Shown: positions 36,606 to 43,703 of the stretch, one piece after another
How the letters are laid out: the number at the start of each line of letters is the position of its first letter
Numbering within the stretch: position 1 is the first letter of the stretch
DNA from: Candidatus Moraniibacteriota bacterium
Lineage (GTDB): Bacteria; Patescibacteriota; Minisyncoccia; Moranbacterales; UBA11712
DNA length: 43,703 nt
NCBI GenBank assembly: GCA_026396255.1
Contig: JAPLXD010000013.1
Coordinates: 1-43,703 of the forward strand
Direction: 5' to 3'
Translations under genes and position numbers: made by a program
Notes under the pieces: generated by a model
The model's database searches: none
What the model saw: only the letters and a program-made list of their open reading frames with translations
Told to the model about the DNA's origin: nothing

Positions 36606-36636
36606 CCGCCTTTTCGGCGGGTCGCCGTAAAGGCGA
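36606..36636. repeat. Tandem-hairpin palindromic element
   Basis: CCGCC-tttt-CGGCGG-G-TCGCCG-taa-AGGCGA; matches 14507-14537. Confidence 0.85.
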
Positions 36637-36637
36637 C

Positions 36638-36661
36638 TTACCACTTGGCTACACCCCAATT
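36638..36661 (-). pseudogene. Partial tRNA-Gln (5' part only)
   Basis: Minus strand ATTGGGGTGTAGCCAAGTGGTAAG is identical to the 5' end of the complete tRNA-Gln, then diverges into the palindromic element. Confidence 0.85.
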
Positions 36662-36744
36662 TTAGTATATTTTTGTCTTCGTGCGACCAAGGACGACACC
36701 CCAATAACACCCTCGATTCTATAATATTTTACGAAAAATATCAA

Positions 36745-36768
36745 GTAAAAAAGCCTTGAAGTCGGCTT
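36745..36768 (-). terminator. Intrinsic terminator downstream of ftsX
   Basis: Minus strand AAGCC-gacttcaa-GGCTTTTTT. Confidence 0.6.
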
Positions 36769-36774
36769 GCTATG

Positions 36775-36806
36775 AAATCCCCCTTCAGAAAAGGGGGAGT
36801 TTTTTA
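36775..36806. repeat. CCCCCTT...AAGGGGG hairpin related to the repeat in the kinase gene
   Basis: aatcccccttcagaaaagggggagtttttta. Confidence 0.7.
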
Positions 36807-37715
36807 TACTTTCAAGTATCTTCGGATGGCGATGAGGCTGCTGATGGTTCCAAGGGCGACACCGGTGAAGAGTTGGATGAGAAAAATCAGCCAAAGGTTA
36901 TGCATGAAATTGGCTTGCACCTCTTGCACGGAAACGGCGCCGGAAAGATAGGGCGCGACGAATTTGATAAGCGGAAAAAGGAAAAGCATAACAACGACGG
37001 CCGAGATTGTGCCATAGATGATGCCCTCGAAGATGAAAGGCATCCGGATATAGGGATTTGAGGCGCCGACCAGGCGCATAATTTCAATTTCCTGCCGATG
37101 GGCGTATATCGTGATGCGGATGGCATTGAAAGTGATGAGTACGGCGATGAGGGAGAAAAGGGTGGCGAGCATTGCGCCGACATTCCGGGTGGTTGAGAGG
37201 ACGTTATTGAGCCGTTCGATCACAATCTTGTTTTTGGCGTAGTTGATCCGGTTTATATAATCTTTGTAGGCGGAATTTTGGACTGCGGTCGCAATGGTGT
37301 CATATTGGTCCGGGGTGACAGCTTTGATGTTGACCGAAGCGTTCAAGGGATTGTCGCCGATGGCGTCGATCGACTGCATGATGGTCGGGTTGTCCGCATT
37401 TTTGGCTTTGAATTCGTCAAGTGCCCTGTTTTTCGAGACATAGTCGGCTGATTTCACTTCTTTATACTGCAAAACAGTTGACCGGAACTCCATAATTTTC
37501 GATTCTTCCGTGTCGCTTTTGAAATAGACGCTGATATCCACTTTGTCCTGGACGGATCGGATGACAAGATTCGCCGCGATCGAGAGGACGATCAACGTGC
37601 TGATAATGAGAAGCGTGAGGGAAATGATGCTGATCACGGCAAAACTGAGCCAGCCGTTGCGGCGGAAATGCTGGAATCCTGACTTGAATGTTCGCGATAA
37701 TGTGAGTAGCAACAT
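36804..37715 (-). CDS. ftsX: Cell division ABC transporter permease FtsX
   Basis: GWLSFAVISIISLTLLIISTLIVLS; VDISVYFKSDTEES; EIMRLVGASNPYIRMPFIFEGIIYG. Confidence 0.95.
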   Translation of the reverse strand: MLLLTLSRTFKSGFQHFRRNGWLSFAVISIISLTLLIISTLIVLSIAANLVIRSVQDKVDISVYFKSDTEESKIMEFRSTVLQYKEVKSADYVSKNRALDEFKAKNADNPTIMQSIDAIGDNPLNASVNIKAVTPDQYDTIATAVQNSAYKDYINRINYAKNKIVIERLNNVLSTTRNVGAMLATLFSLIAVLITFNAIRITIYAHRQEIEIMRLVGASNPYIRMPFIFEGIIYGTISAVVVMLFLFPLIKFVAPYLSGAVSVQEVQANFMHNLWLIFLIQLFTGVALGTISSLIAIRRYLKV

Positions 37716-37733
37716 TGTTTTGCGTTTGCGAAA

Positions 37734-38420
37734 TTAGATCGCGTAGCGGCCCTTGCTGTGGTCGCGGATTATTTTTCCCTGGTCGAGCGTGATGACCCTC
37801 TTTTTGACACGGTTGACGATATCCTTGTTGTGAGTGGCCAGAAGAATAGTTGTTCCCAATTTGTTGATCTTGAGAAGCAATTGGATGATTCCCCAGCTGC
37901 TGATCGGGTCGAGATTTCCCGTCGGTTCGTCGGCGATGATGAGCGGCGGCCGGTGTACCAGGGCTCTCGCGATGGCGACTCTTTGTTGCTCTCCTCCGGA
38001 TATTTCGCGGGGATAACTGTCTAATTTGTGGGCGAGGCCGACAATTTCCAGAATCTGCGGAACCAGTTCATTGATTTCTTTGTCGCTATGGTCGGAAACT
38101 TCCAAGGCGAAGGCCACGTTTTCAAAAAGGGTTTTTCGGGGAAGCAATTTGAAATCCTGAAAAACCGTTCCGATCCGGCGGCGATAAAAGGGCAGCTGCT
38201 TGGGAGTGAGATTGGAGATATCTTCTCCGTTGAAAAAAATTTCTCCCGAGGTCGGTTTTTCTTCGGCATAAAGAAGCTTGAGAAGGGTCGATTTTCCCGC
38301 TCCGCTGTGACCGACAAGGGAAACAAACTCTTCTTTTTCAATGACAAAACTGATCTCATCGAGAGCGATGGTGTTGATCCCTCCGGTATATATTTTTTTG
38401 ACGTTGCGGAATTCAATCAT
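37734..38420 (-). CDS. ftsE: Cell division ATP-binding protein FtsE
   Basis: [83 protein letters not shown]. Confidence 0.97.
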   Translation of the reverse strand: MIEFRNVKKIYTGGINTIALDEISFVIEKEEFVSLVGHSGAGKSTLLKLLYAEEKPTSGEIFFNGEDISNLTPKQLPFYRRRIGTVFQDFKLLPRKTLFENVAFALEVSDHSDKEINELVPQILEIVGLAHKLDSYPREISGGEQQRVAIARALVHRPPLIIADEPTGNLDPISSWGIIQLLLKINKLGTTILLATHNKDIVNRVKKRVITLDQGKIIRDHSKGRYAI

Positions 38421-38421
38421 T

Positions 38422-39505
38422 TTATTTTGATTTGAGATATGTTTCGATAAACTCTTCCAAATTTCCATCCAGCACTTCTTCGGGGTTTTTGGATTCAAAT
38501 TTTGTCCGGTGGTCTTTGACGAGCTTGTAGGGATGCAGGACATACGACCGGATCTGACTTCCCCACTGCACTTCGGTGTGCCCTCCTTTGATTTTCTTCT
38601 TTTCTTTTTCCTTGTTTTCGAGATAACGTTGATGAAGTTTGGCTTTCAGGATTTTCATCGACTGCTCCTTGTTTTGGAGCTGGCTGCGTTCGTTTTGGGA
38701 GCTGGCGACGATTCCCGTCGGAATATGCGTGATGCGAACGGCACTGTCGGTTTTGTTCACGGACTGGCCGCCGGCACCGCCTGATCGAAACGTATCAATC
38801 CTCAAATCGCCCGGGTCAATCTCAACTTCTTTTATTCTATCAATTTCCGGCAAAACTTCAACCAGGGAAAAAGATGTTTGCCTCAGATTTTTGGCATTGA
38901 AGGGAGAAAGGCGCACCAAGCGATGCACGCCCGCTTCCGCCCGCAGGTATCCGTAGGCCAGCTTCCCAATCACCTCAATCGTCGCGCTTTTGATCCCGGC
39001 TTCTTGTCCGCGCGATTCGGAAATTATTTTTGCTTTCCAGTTTTTTCTTTCGGCAAAGCGGAGATACATTTTGAGCAGCATTTCGGCCCAATCTTGCGCG
39101 TCGGTGCCTCCGGTTCCGCTGTGGATCGACAAAATGGCATTGCTTTGGTCATATTCGCCCCGGAAAAGGGTTTCAAATTCGATATCTTCGATATTCTTCT
39201 CGATCTTTTCGGCTTGTTTTTCAATTTCTTTCTTCATTCCCTCATCCTCCGCTGCCAAATCAGCCATTTCATTCAAATTGTCGATTTCCGTTTCAGACTC
39301 GCTCAATTTTTTGATCTCATCTCGCAAGATTTCAAGTTCTTGCATCGTTTTTTGCGCCAATTCCTGGTTTTGCCAAAAATCTTCACTGCTTGATATCTTT
39401 TCCAGTTCGTCAATTCTCTTTTTCTTTGAAGGAAAGTCAAAGACAGTCGCTTACGGAAGCGATTCTTTGGCGGAGATCTTCAATTTTCGCGATGATTTTC
39501 TGCAT
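38422..39505 (-). CDS. prfB: Peptide chain release factor 2 with +1 programmed frameshift
   Basis: Short ORF MQKIIAKIEDLRQRIASVSDCL-TGA; CTT TGA C slip site at 39442-39436, then +1 frame DFPSKKKRIDELEKISSSEDFWQNQELAQKTM...; GGAGGQSVNKTDSAVRITHIPTG. Confidence 0.95.
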
Positions 39506-39576
39506 TGATGAAATTATACCACAACAAACCAAACATTGCCATAATTTGAAAAGTTGCTTATAATTCCTTTGTATTT

Positions 39577-39647
39577 GCGGGTGTAGTATAGTGGTAATAC
39601 GCGACCTTCCCAAGGTTGAGTCGGGAGTTCGATTCTCCTCGCCCGCT
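39577..39647 (+). tRNA. tRNA-Gly (CCC)
   Basis: GCGGGTG/CGCCCGC acceptor; CGACC-TTCCCAA-GGTTG; AGTTCGATTCT T-arm. Confidence 0.92.
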
Positions 39648-39658
39648 ATGAATTGAAT

Positions 39659-39701
39659 GCCGATGTAGCTTCCGCCATAGGCGGACAGGCAGTTGGCAAA
39701 G
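39659..39701 (+). pseudogene. tRNA-like 5' relic interrupted by a small palindrome
   Basis: GCCGATGTAGCT-[TCCGCCATAGGCGGACAGG]-CAGTTGGCAAAG resembles a tRNA acceptor/D-arm with an insertion. Confidence 0.45.
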
Positions 39702-39714
39702 TGATAAATAAAAT

Positions 39715-39790
39715 GCCATCTTAGCTCAGCTGGTAGAGCAATGCTTTCGTAAAGCAGAGGTCCCGAGTTCGAATCTCGGAGATGGCTCCA
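39715..39790 (+). tRNA. tRNA-Thr (CGT), CCA encoded
   Basis: GCCATCT/AGATGGC acceptor; loop TTCGTAA; CCGAGTTCGAATCTCGG T-arm; TCCA 3' end. Confidence 0.92.
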
Positions 39791-39873
39791 AAAATTTTAG
39801 GTTTTGAGTCCGCGGTTTTTACCCGCCCGAAGCGTAAGCGGAGGAGGGCGATCCCGCGCATCGGCTCCAAAAT

Positions 39874-39897
39874 AAAAACCCCAATTGCGGGGTTTTT
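39874..39897. terminator. Bidirectional intrinsic terminator
   Basis: AAAAACCCC-aattgc-GGGGTTTTT between tRNA-Thr (+) and the convergent PPIase gene (-). Confidence 0.8.
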
Positions 39898-39919
39898 ATG
39901 ATATTTAAAATAAAGTTTT

Positions 39920-40966
39920 TTAGAAAACTGACGGGTCCCCTTCCGAATTGGCGGGAAGGCTTTGCTCGAAAGTTTTCATGGCGGAATCGCGGAATTCCAC
40001 TTGGCCGGTGCTTGGATTCCATTGATAGTCCTTGAGAAAAACCGTCACAGAATAATTTTTCATTTGGCTGGAGAGCCAGTCGGAATAGGTCGGAATTTTG
40101 ACAAAAATCTGAGCCAGATGCACCATATCCTCACTGTTTTCGGTTTTTTTCTCGAGAAGCTTCAAAACATGAAAACCAAGCGGACTTTGGACGGGTTCGC
40201 TGATATCCCCAACTTTCATTGAAAAGGCCTTGTCCGCCACTTGTTGGATCAACTGGTCTTTTGTCGACCAACCGAGGTCTCCGCCGTTTGCGGCGCTTTG
40301 TCCATCCGAATTTTCTTTTGCAACTTTCGCAAAATCCTCTTTTTTGCTTGTCACGCGGTCGTATAATGATTTGATTTTTGTTTGCTCGGTGCTTGTGTCC
40401 AAGCTGCTTGTGTATATTTCAGCCAGCTTTGTGGAATATATTTCCGGCTTCACCACTTTTTGCTCAAAATCATTAAGCGTCCAGCCATAGAGGCGCGCCA
40501 AATCACTCATCAAATTGTCTTTGTTTCCAAATTGCTGGATATTGCTTTCCAGTTCCGAGGCAACGGCACTGTCTGCCAAATTGATTCCCCGCGCCTTAGC
40601 CAGACTTTCGATCACTTTGTTTTCGATCAGCTTGTTGATGATTCCTTTTTCTTTCACTTGCAGTCTCTTTTTGCCCTGGTCGGTGGAAAAATCAACCCGC
40701 ATGCCGATTTTTTCAAAATCCTGCGATTCATAGAATTTTCGGATAGCGGCGTCATCGGCCTTTATCTCGTTCACGGGAATGGTCCCGGCTCCGCGGACAT
40801 AGACGGCCGGAAAGGGAATGGCTTTCGTTGCGGCAACAAAAAATCGGTTGCTCCAATTGAATTTGTATATTCCGAGAACCAAAACCAGTAAAAAGAGAAA
40901 GATCACCGCGGTGCAGGCTCCAACAATCAACCAAATTTTGTGTTTTTTCAATTTTTCTTTTGACAT
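39920..40966 (-). CDS. Membrane-anchored parvulin-type peptidylprolyl isomerase (PrsA/SurA-like)
   Basis: N-terminal TM; DFAKVAKENSDGQSAANGGDLGWSTKDQLIQQVADKAFSMKVGDISEPVQSPLGFHVLKLLEKK. Confidence 0.92.
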   Translation of the reverse strand: MSKEKLKKHKIWLIVGACTAVIFLFLLVLVLGIYKFNWSNRFFVAATKAIPFPAVYVRGAGTIPVNEIKADDAAIRKFYESQDFEKIGMRVDFSTDQGKKRLQVKEKGIINKLIENKVIESLAKARGINLADSAVASELESNIQQFGNKDNLMSDLARLYGWTLNDFEQKVVKPEIYSTKLAEIYTSSLDTSTEQTKIKSLYDRVTSKKEDFAKVAKENSDGQSAANGGDLGWSTKDQLIQQVADKAFSMKVGDISEPVQSPLGFHVLKLLEKKTENSEDMVHLAQIFVKIPTYSDWLSSQMKNYSVTVFLKDYQWNPSTGQVEFRDSAMKTFEQSLPANSEGDPSVF

Positions 40967-40972
40967 GATATT

Positions 40973-41079
40973 TTGGACATCCGATGTCCAAGCATTTAGG
41001 ACTTTGTGGACAGTCGGTTATTTATTGATAAATTATCTTCGAGAAAAAATTTTATAAATCAAGGACATCGGATGTCCTT
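40973..41079. repeat. Pair of palindromes in inverted orientation flanking the PPIase-divIC intergenic region
   Basis: ttGGACATCCGATGTCCaa (40973-40991) and aaGGACATCGGATGTCCtt (41061-41079). Confidence 0.88.
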
Positions 41080-41494
41080 ATGTTGCGAAAAAATATTTCC
41101 ACCATTTTTGCCAGTTCGGAGAGTTGTCTTCGGGCGGAGCTTGAGGATTGGCAGCGACATTTTGCGGTTGACTGCTCGGCTCGACAACGTCTTTTCGCAG
41201 AACAATCATTTTTTCATCGCTTTTTTGGAGATTGAGTTTTTCGCGGGCTTGCTTTTCCTGAAAATCAGTTGAGGCAAGATAGCTGATCAAATTTTGCATA
41301 TCCCCATTTTGCTGCCCCATCTGACTGATCTGCGATTGAAGCCCTTCGATTTCTTTTTGGATTTGCCGCTTGCGATAGACTTCTTTTCCGAGGGATATTC
41401 CAATCAGAACCAAGACGGCCAAACCGGCGAGAAAAAACATTCCCGAAAAAATCTTGGCAGAGGTGTTTGTTTTTTCGCGATTTTTTCTTTTCAT
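41078..41494 (-). CDS. Septum formation initiator family protein (FtsB/DivIC-like)
   Basis: Short N-terminal TM, coiled coil IQKEIEGLQSQISQMGQQNGDMQNLISYLASTDFQEKQAREKLNLQKSDEKMIVL. Confidence 0.9.
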   Translation of the reverse strand: MKRKNREKTNTSAKIFSGMFFLAGLAVLVLIGISLGKEVYRKRQIQKEIEGLQSQISQMGQQNGDMQNLISYLASTDFQEKQAREKLNLQKSDEKMIVLRKDVVEPSSQPQNVAANPQAPPEDNSPNWQKWWKYFFAT

Positions 41495-41577
41495 CCCTCA
41501 CCAATTCTACGACGCATTATTTAATAAGTTATATTTAATTTTGATATTGTTTAATCTGGGAATTGGTGAGGGATGAA
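41490..41577. repeat. Perfect 18-bp inverted repeat with 52-nt spacer in the divIC leader
   Basis: ttcatccctcaccaattc (41490-41507) / gaattggtgagggatgaa (41560-41577). Confidence 0.95.
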
Positions 41578-41579
41578 CT

Positions 41580-41687
41580 CTAGAATCTCATTAGCGGAGC
41601 AATTGTAAAGGCCACCATCGAAAGAACAGCCAGAATGGTGATGATAAGCCAAACTATTCTGATTTTTTTCTTGTGTCGGGATTTCAT
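41580..41687 (-). CDS. Very small (35 aa) single-TM protein
   Basis: MKSRHKKKIRIVWLIITILAVLSMVAFTIAPLMRF*; below the ORF-track length cutoff. Confidence 0.6.
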   Translation of the reverse strand: MKSRHKKKIRIVWLIITILAVLSMVAFTIAPLMRF

Positions 41688-41705
41688 AGTGTCTATATTA
41701 TACCA

Positions 41706-43559
41706 CTATTTCCGCAAAACCGCCAAAAAAGCCGAACTGGGGATTTCGACCCGCCCGATATTGGTCATTTTTTTCTTTCCTTTTTTCTGTTTTTCAAGCA
41801 GTTTTCGCTTGCGGGTGATATCTCCGCCATAGAGTTTCGCCGTCACATCTTTTCGGAAGGCTTTGACACTTTCGCGGGCCAGAATCTTCGCTCCGACGGC
41901 CGCTTGCAGAGCAATCACAAAGTTTTGCCGAGGGATGACGTCCTTCAATTTTTCAACCGTCGCTTTGCCCTCGGAAAAGGCTTTTTCTTCGGGGACTATT
42001 CTCGAAAAGGCGTCGATCTTGTCTCCGGCGACCAAAATATCCAGCTTCACGAGCTTGTTCGGCCGGTTGCCGATGATTTCGTAGTTCATCGAGGCGTAGC
42101 CGCTCGAAGCGCTTTTCAATTTGTCATGGAGATCGATGATGACATCCGTGAGGGGCGCTTCAAAGGTCAGGATCAGTCTTTCGGCGTCGATATATTCGGT
42201 ATTCTTGTATTCTGCGCGGGTGCTCCGCATGAGATCCATGATTGAGCCGAGATATTTCGAGGGGGAAATCAAATCCAGCTTCACATAGGGCTCCTCAATT
42301 GATTCAATGACAGACAGATCAGGCATTTCGAGAGGTGAATATATTTTGGTTTTTTCTTTTTTGCCTTTCGTACTCACTTGGTAGACGACACTTGGAGTTG
42401 TGATCACGGGATCAATTTCAAATTCCCGCTTGAGTCTTTCCTGGATGATTTCCATATGCAAAAGCCCCAAGAAGCCGCAGCGGAATCCCCGTCCCAACGC
42501 CAGATTGGCTTCCGGCTCAAAAGAGAAAGCGGCATCATTGAGTTTTAATTTCCCCAACGCGTCGCGCATGAAGTTGTAATCATCCCCTTCTTTCGGATAG
42601 AGACTAGCATAGACAACCGGCATAATTTCTTTGTATCCGGGGAGCGCTTGAATTTTTTCCTTGTTTTTTTCCAAGACGATTGTATCGCCGACGCGACAGT
42701 CTTCGACGGTTTTGAATCCGGTCGCGATATATCCGATATCTCCTGCGGACAATCCCGGCGTTTTTTCCAAGTTTGGCTTTAAATGACCAACTTCTATGAC
42801 AATACTTCCTTGCTTGGTGGCCATGGTCAATATTTTTTCTTCCGCTTTCACTGCCCCATCGACGATTCTGACATAGGCCAAAACGCCTTTATATGTATCG
42901 TATTTTGAATCAAAAATAAGCGCGCGCAGCGATTTTTCTTGTTCGCCTCTTGGGTGCGGAATTTTTTCAACGATCTTTTGAAGAATATTTTCAACTCCCT
43001 CACCCGTTTTTCCACTGGCTTCCAAAATATCCTCTTCATGACAGCCAAGGAGATGGACGATTTCTTTTTTTGATTTTTCCACTTCGGCGTTCGGCAAATC
43101 AATCTTATTCACCACGGGAATGATTTCCAGTCCTTGTTCAACGGCATGATAGAGATTGGCAACGGTCTGTGCTTGCACACCCTTTGATGCGTCCACGAGC
43201 AAAACCGCCCCTTCCACTGCGGCGAGAGACCGCGAAACTTCATACTGAAAGTCAACGTGACCGGGCGTGTCGATCAGATTCAGTATAAAAGCTTGGCTTT
43301 GAGGAATTCCGAGAGCTCTGCTCGAGGAAGGGAAAAGCCGAGCTTTGGCGATGTCAGGAAGCTTATACAACATCCTGACAGGTTGTAATTTTATGGTAAT
43401 GCCCCTTTCTCGTTCGAGGTCCATCGTGTCCAGCAGCTGTTCTTTCATTTTTCTGTCCTCGACCGTATGCGTGATTTCAAGCATCCGATCGGCTAAGGTC
43501 GATTTTCCATGATCTATATGGGCTATAATTACAAAATTTCTAACGTTTTCTTTATTCAT
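41706..43559 (-). CDS. lepA: Elongation factor 4 with repeat-encoded insertion
   Basis: MNKENVRNFVIIAHIDHGKSTLADRMLEIT; DTPGHVDFQYEVSRSLAAVEGAVLLVDASKGVQAQT; NKIDLP; LGRGFRCGFLGLLHMEIIQERL. Confidence 0.97.
   Translation of the reverse strand: MNKENVRNFVIIAHIDHGKSTLADRMLEITHTVEDRKMKEQLLDTMDLERERGITIKLQPVRMLYKLPDIAKARLFPSSSRALGIPQSQAFILNLIDTPGHVDFQYEVSRSLAAVEGAVLLVDASKGVQAQTVANLYHAVEQGLEIIPVVNKIDLPNAEVEKSKKEIVHLLGCHEEDILEASGKTGEGVENILQKIVEKIPHPRGEQEKSLRALIFDSKYDTYKGVLAYVRIVDGAVKAEEKILTMATKQGSIVIEVGHLKPNLEKTPGLSAGDIGYIATGFKTVEDCRVGDTIVLEKNKEKIQALPGYKEIMPVVYASLYPKEGDDYNFMRDALGKLKLNDAAFSFEPEANLALGRGFRCGFLGLLHMEIIQERLKREFEIDPVITTPSVVYQVSTKGKKEKTKIYSPLEMPDLSVIESIEEPYVKLDLISPSKYLGSIMDLMRSTRAEYKNTEYIDAERLILTFEAPLTDVIIDLHDKLKSASSGYASMNYEIIGNRPNKLVKLDILVAGDKIDAFSRIVPEEKAFSEGKATVEKLKDVIPRQNFVIALQAAVGAKILARESVKAFRKDVTAKLYGGDITRKRKLLEKQKKGKKKMTNIGRVEIPSSAFLAVLRK
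43288..43346. repeat. Imperfect palindrome inside lepA
   Basis: AAAGCTTGGCTTT...AAAGCCGAGCTTT arms (12/13 complementary) around GAGGAATTCCGAGAGCTCTGCTCGAGGAAGGGA. Confidence 0.85.
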
Positions 43560-43703
43560 ACTCTTTAACCGCGCTCTAAATCCCCGAGCGTAAGCTCGTG
43601 GGATGGATGCGCTCCCCAAATCCTTTTCGTCGTGCTAACCTTGGGGTATGAATAAATATTTGCACGATTCCCATTGCGTATACTGTTGCGATTATCATAT
43701 AGT

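Noticed and set aside
38422-39360. prfB as an ORF starting at MAQKTM
   Set aside because: The upstream +1 frameshift site CTTTGAC and frame-consistent N-terminal RF2 sequence show the gene starts at 39505.
41673-42245. 190-aa plus-strand ORF opposite lepA
   Set aside because: Shadow ORF; lepA motifs are clear on the other strand.
43571-43620. Upstream lepA ORF extension (MGSASIPRAYARGFRARLKS)
   Set aside because: Encoded by a small palindrome-bearing leader (cgagcgtaagctcg); canonical LepA start MNKENVRNF at 43559 is preferred.

Overview
This 43.7 kb window looks like a reduced bacterial chromosome, probably Candidate Phyla Radiation/Patescibacteria. That placement is an inference from gene style and order and was not tested. 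The genetic code appears standard: UGA acts as a stop, and prfB keeps its CTT-TGA-C frameshift site. Housekeeping content includes nifS/nifU, pyrG, rpmA, rplI, ctp, folD, glyA, priA-def-fmt, groES, ftsEX, prfB, divIC and lepA, plus tRNA-Gln, tRNA-Gly and tRNA-Thr. A surface-polysaccharide block spans about 11.7-27.4 kb (LCP protein, GT2/GT4 glycosyltransferases, Wzy-like and Wzx-like proteins), with a Nudix, an RtcB-like and a Tmk-like gene inside or beside it. No CRISPR array, transposase or obvious defence operon was seen. The strongest unusual signal is a dense, mixed population of small palindromic repeats. Several lie in frame inside conserved genes (two glycosyltransferases, a thymidylate kinase, priA, lepA). 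Others sit beside tRNA fragments, in leaders, or between convergent genes. Other notable points: a PriA homologue that has lost its helicase motifs, a perfect 16-bp tandem duplication that frameshifts the def start, an A8-frameshifted GIY-YIG gene between a tRNA-Gln and a partial copy of it, a prfB frameshift site with a hairpin where the internal Shine-Dalgarno is expected, and an 18-bp inverted repeat that can sequester the divIC ribosome-binding site. All calls were made by eye from the sequence and the supplied ORF track, with no database search.
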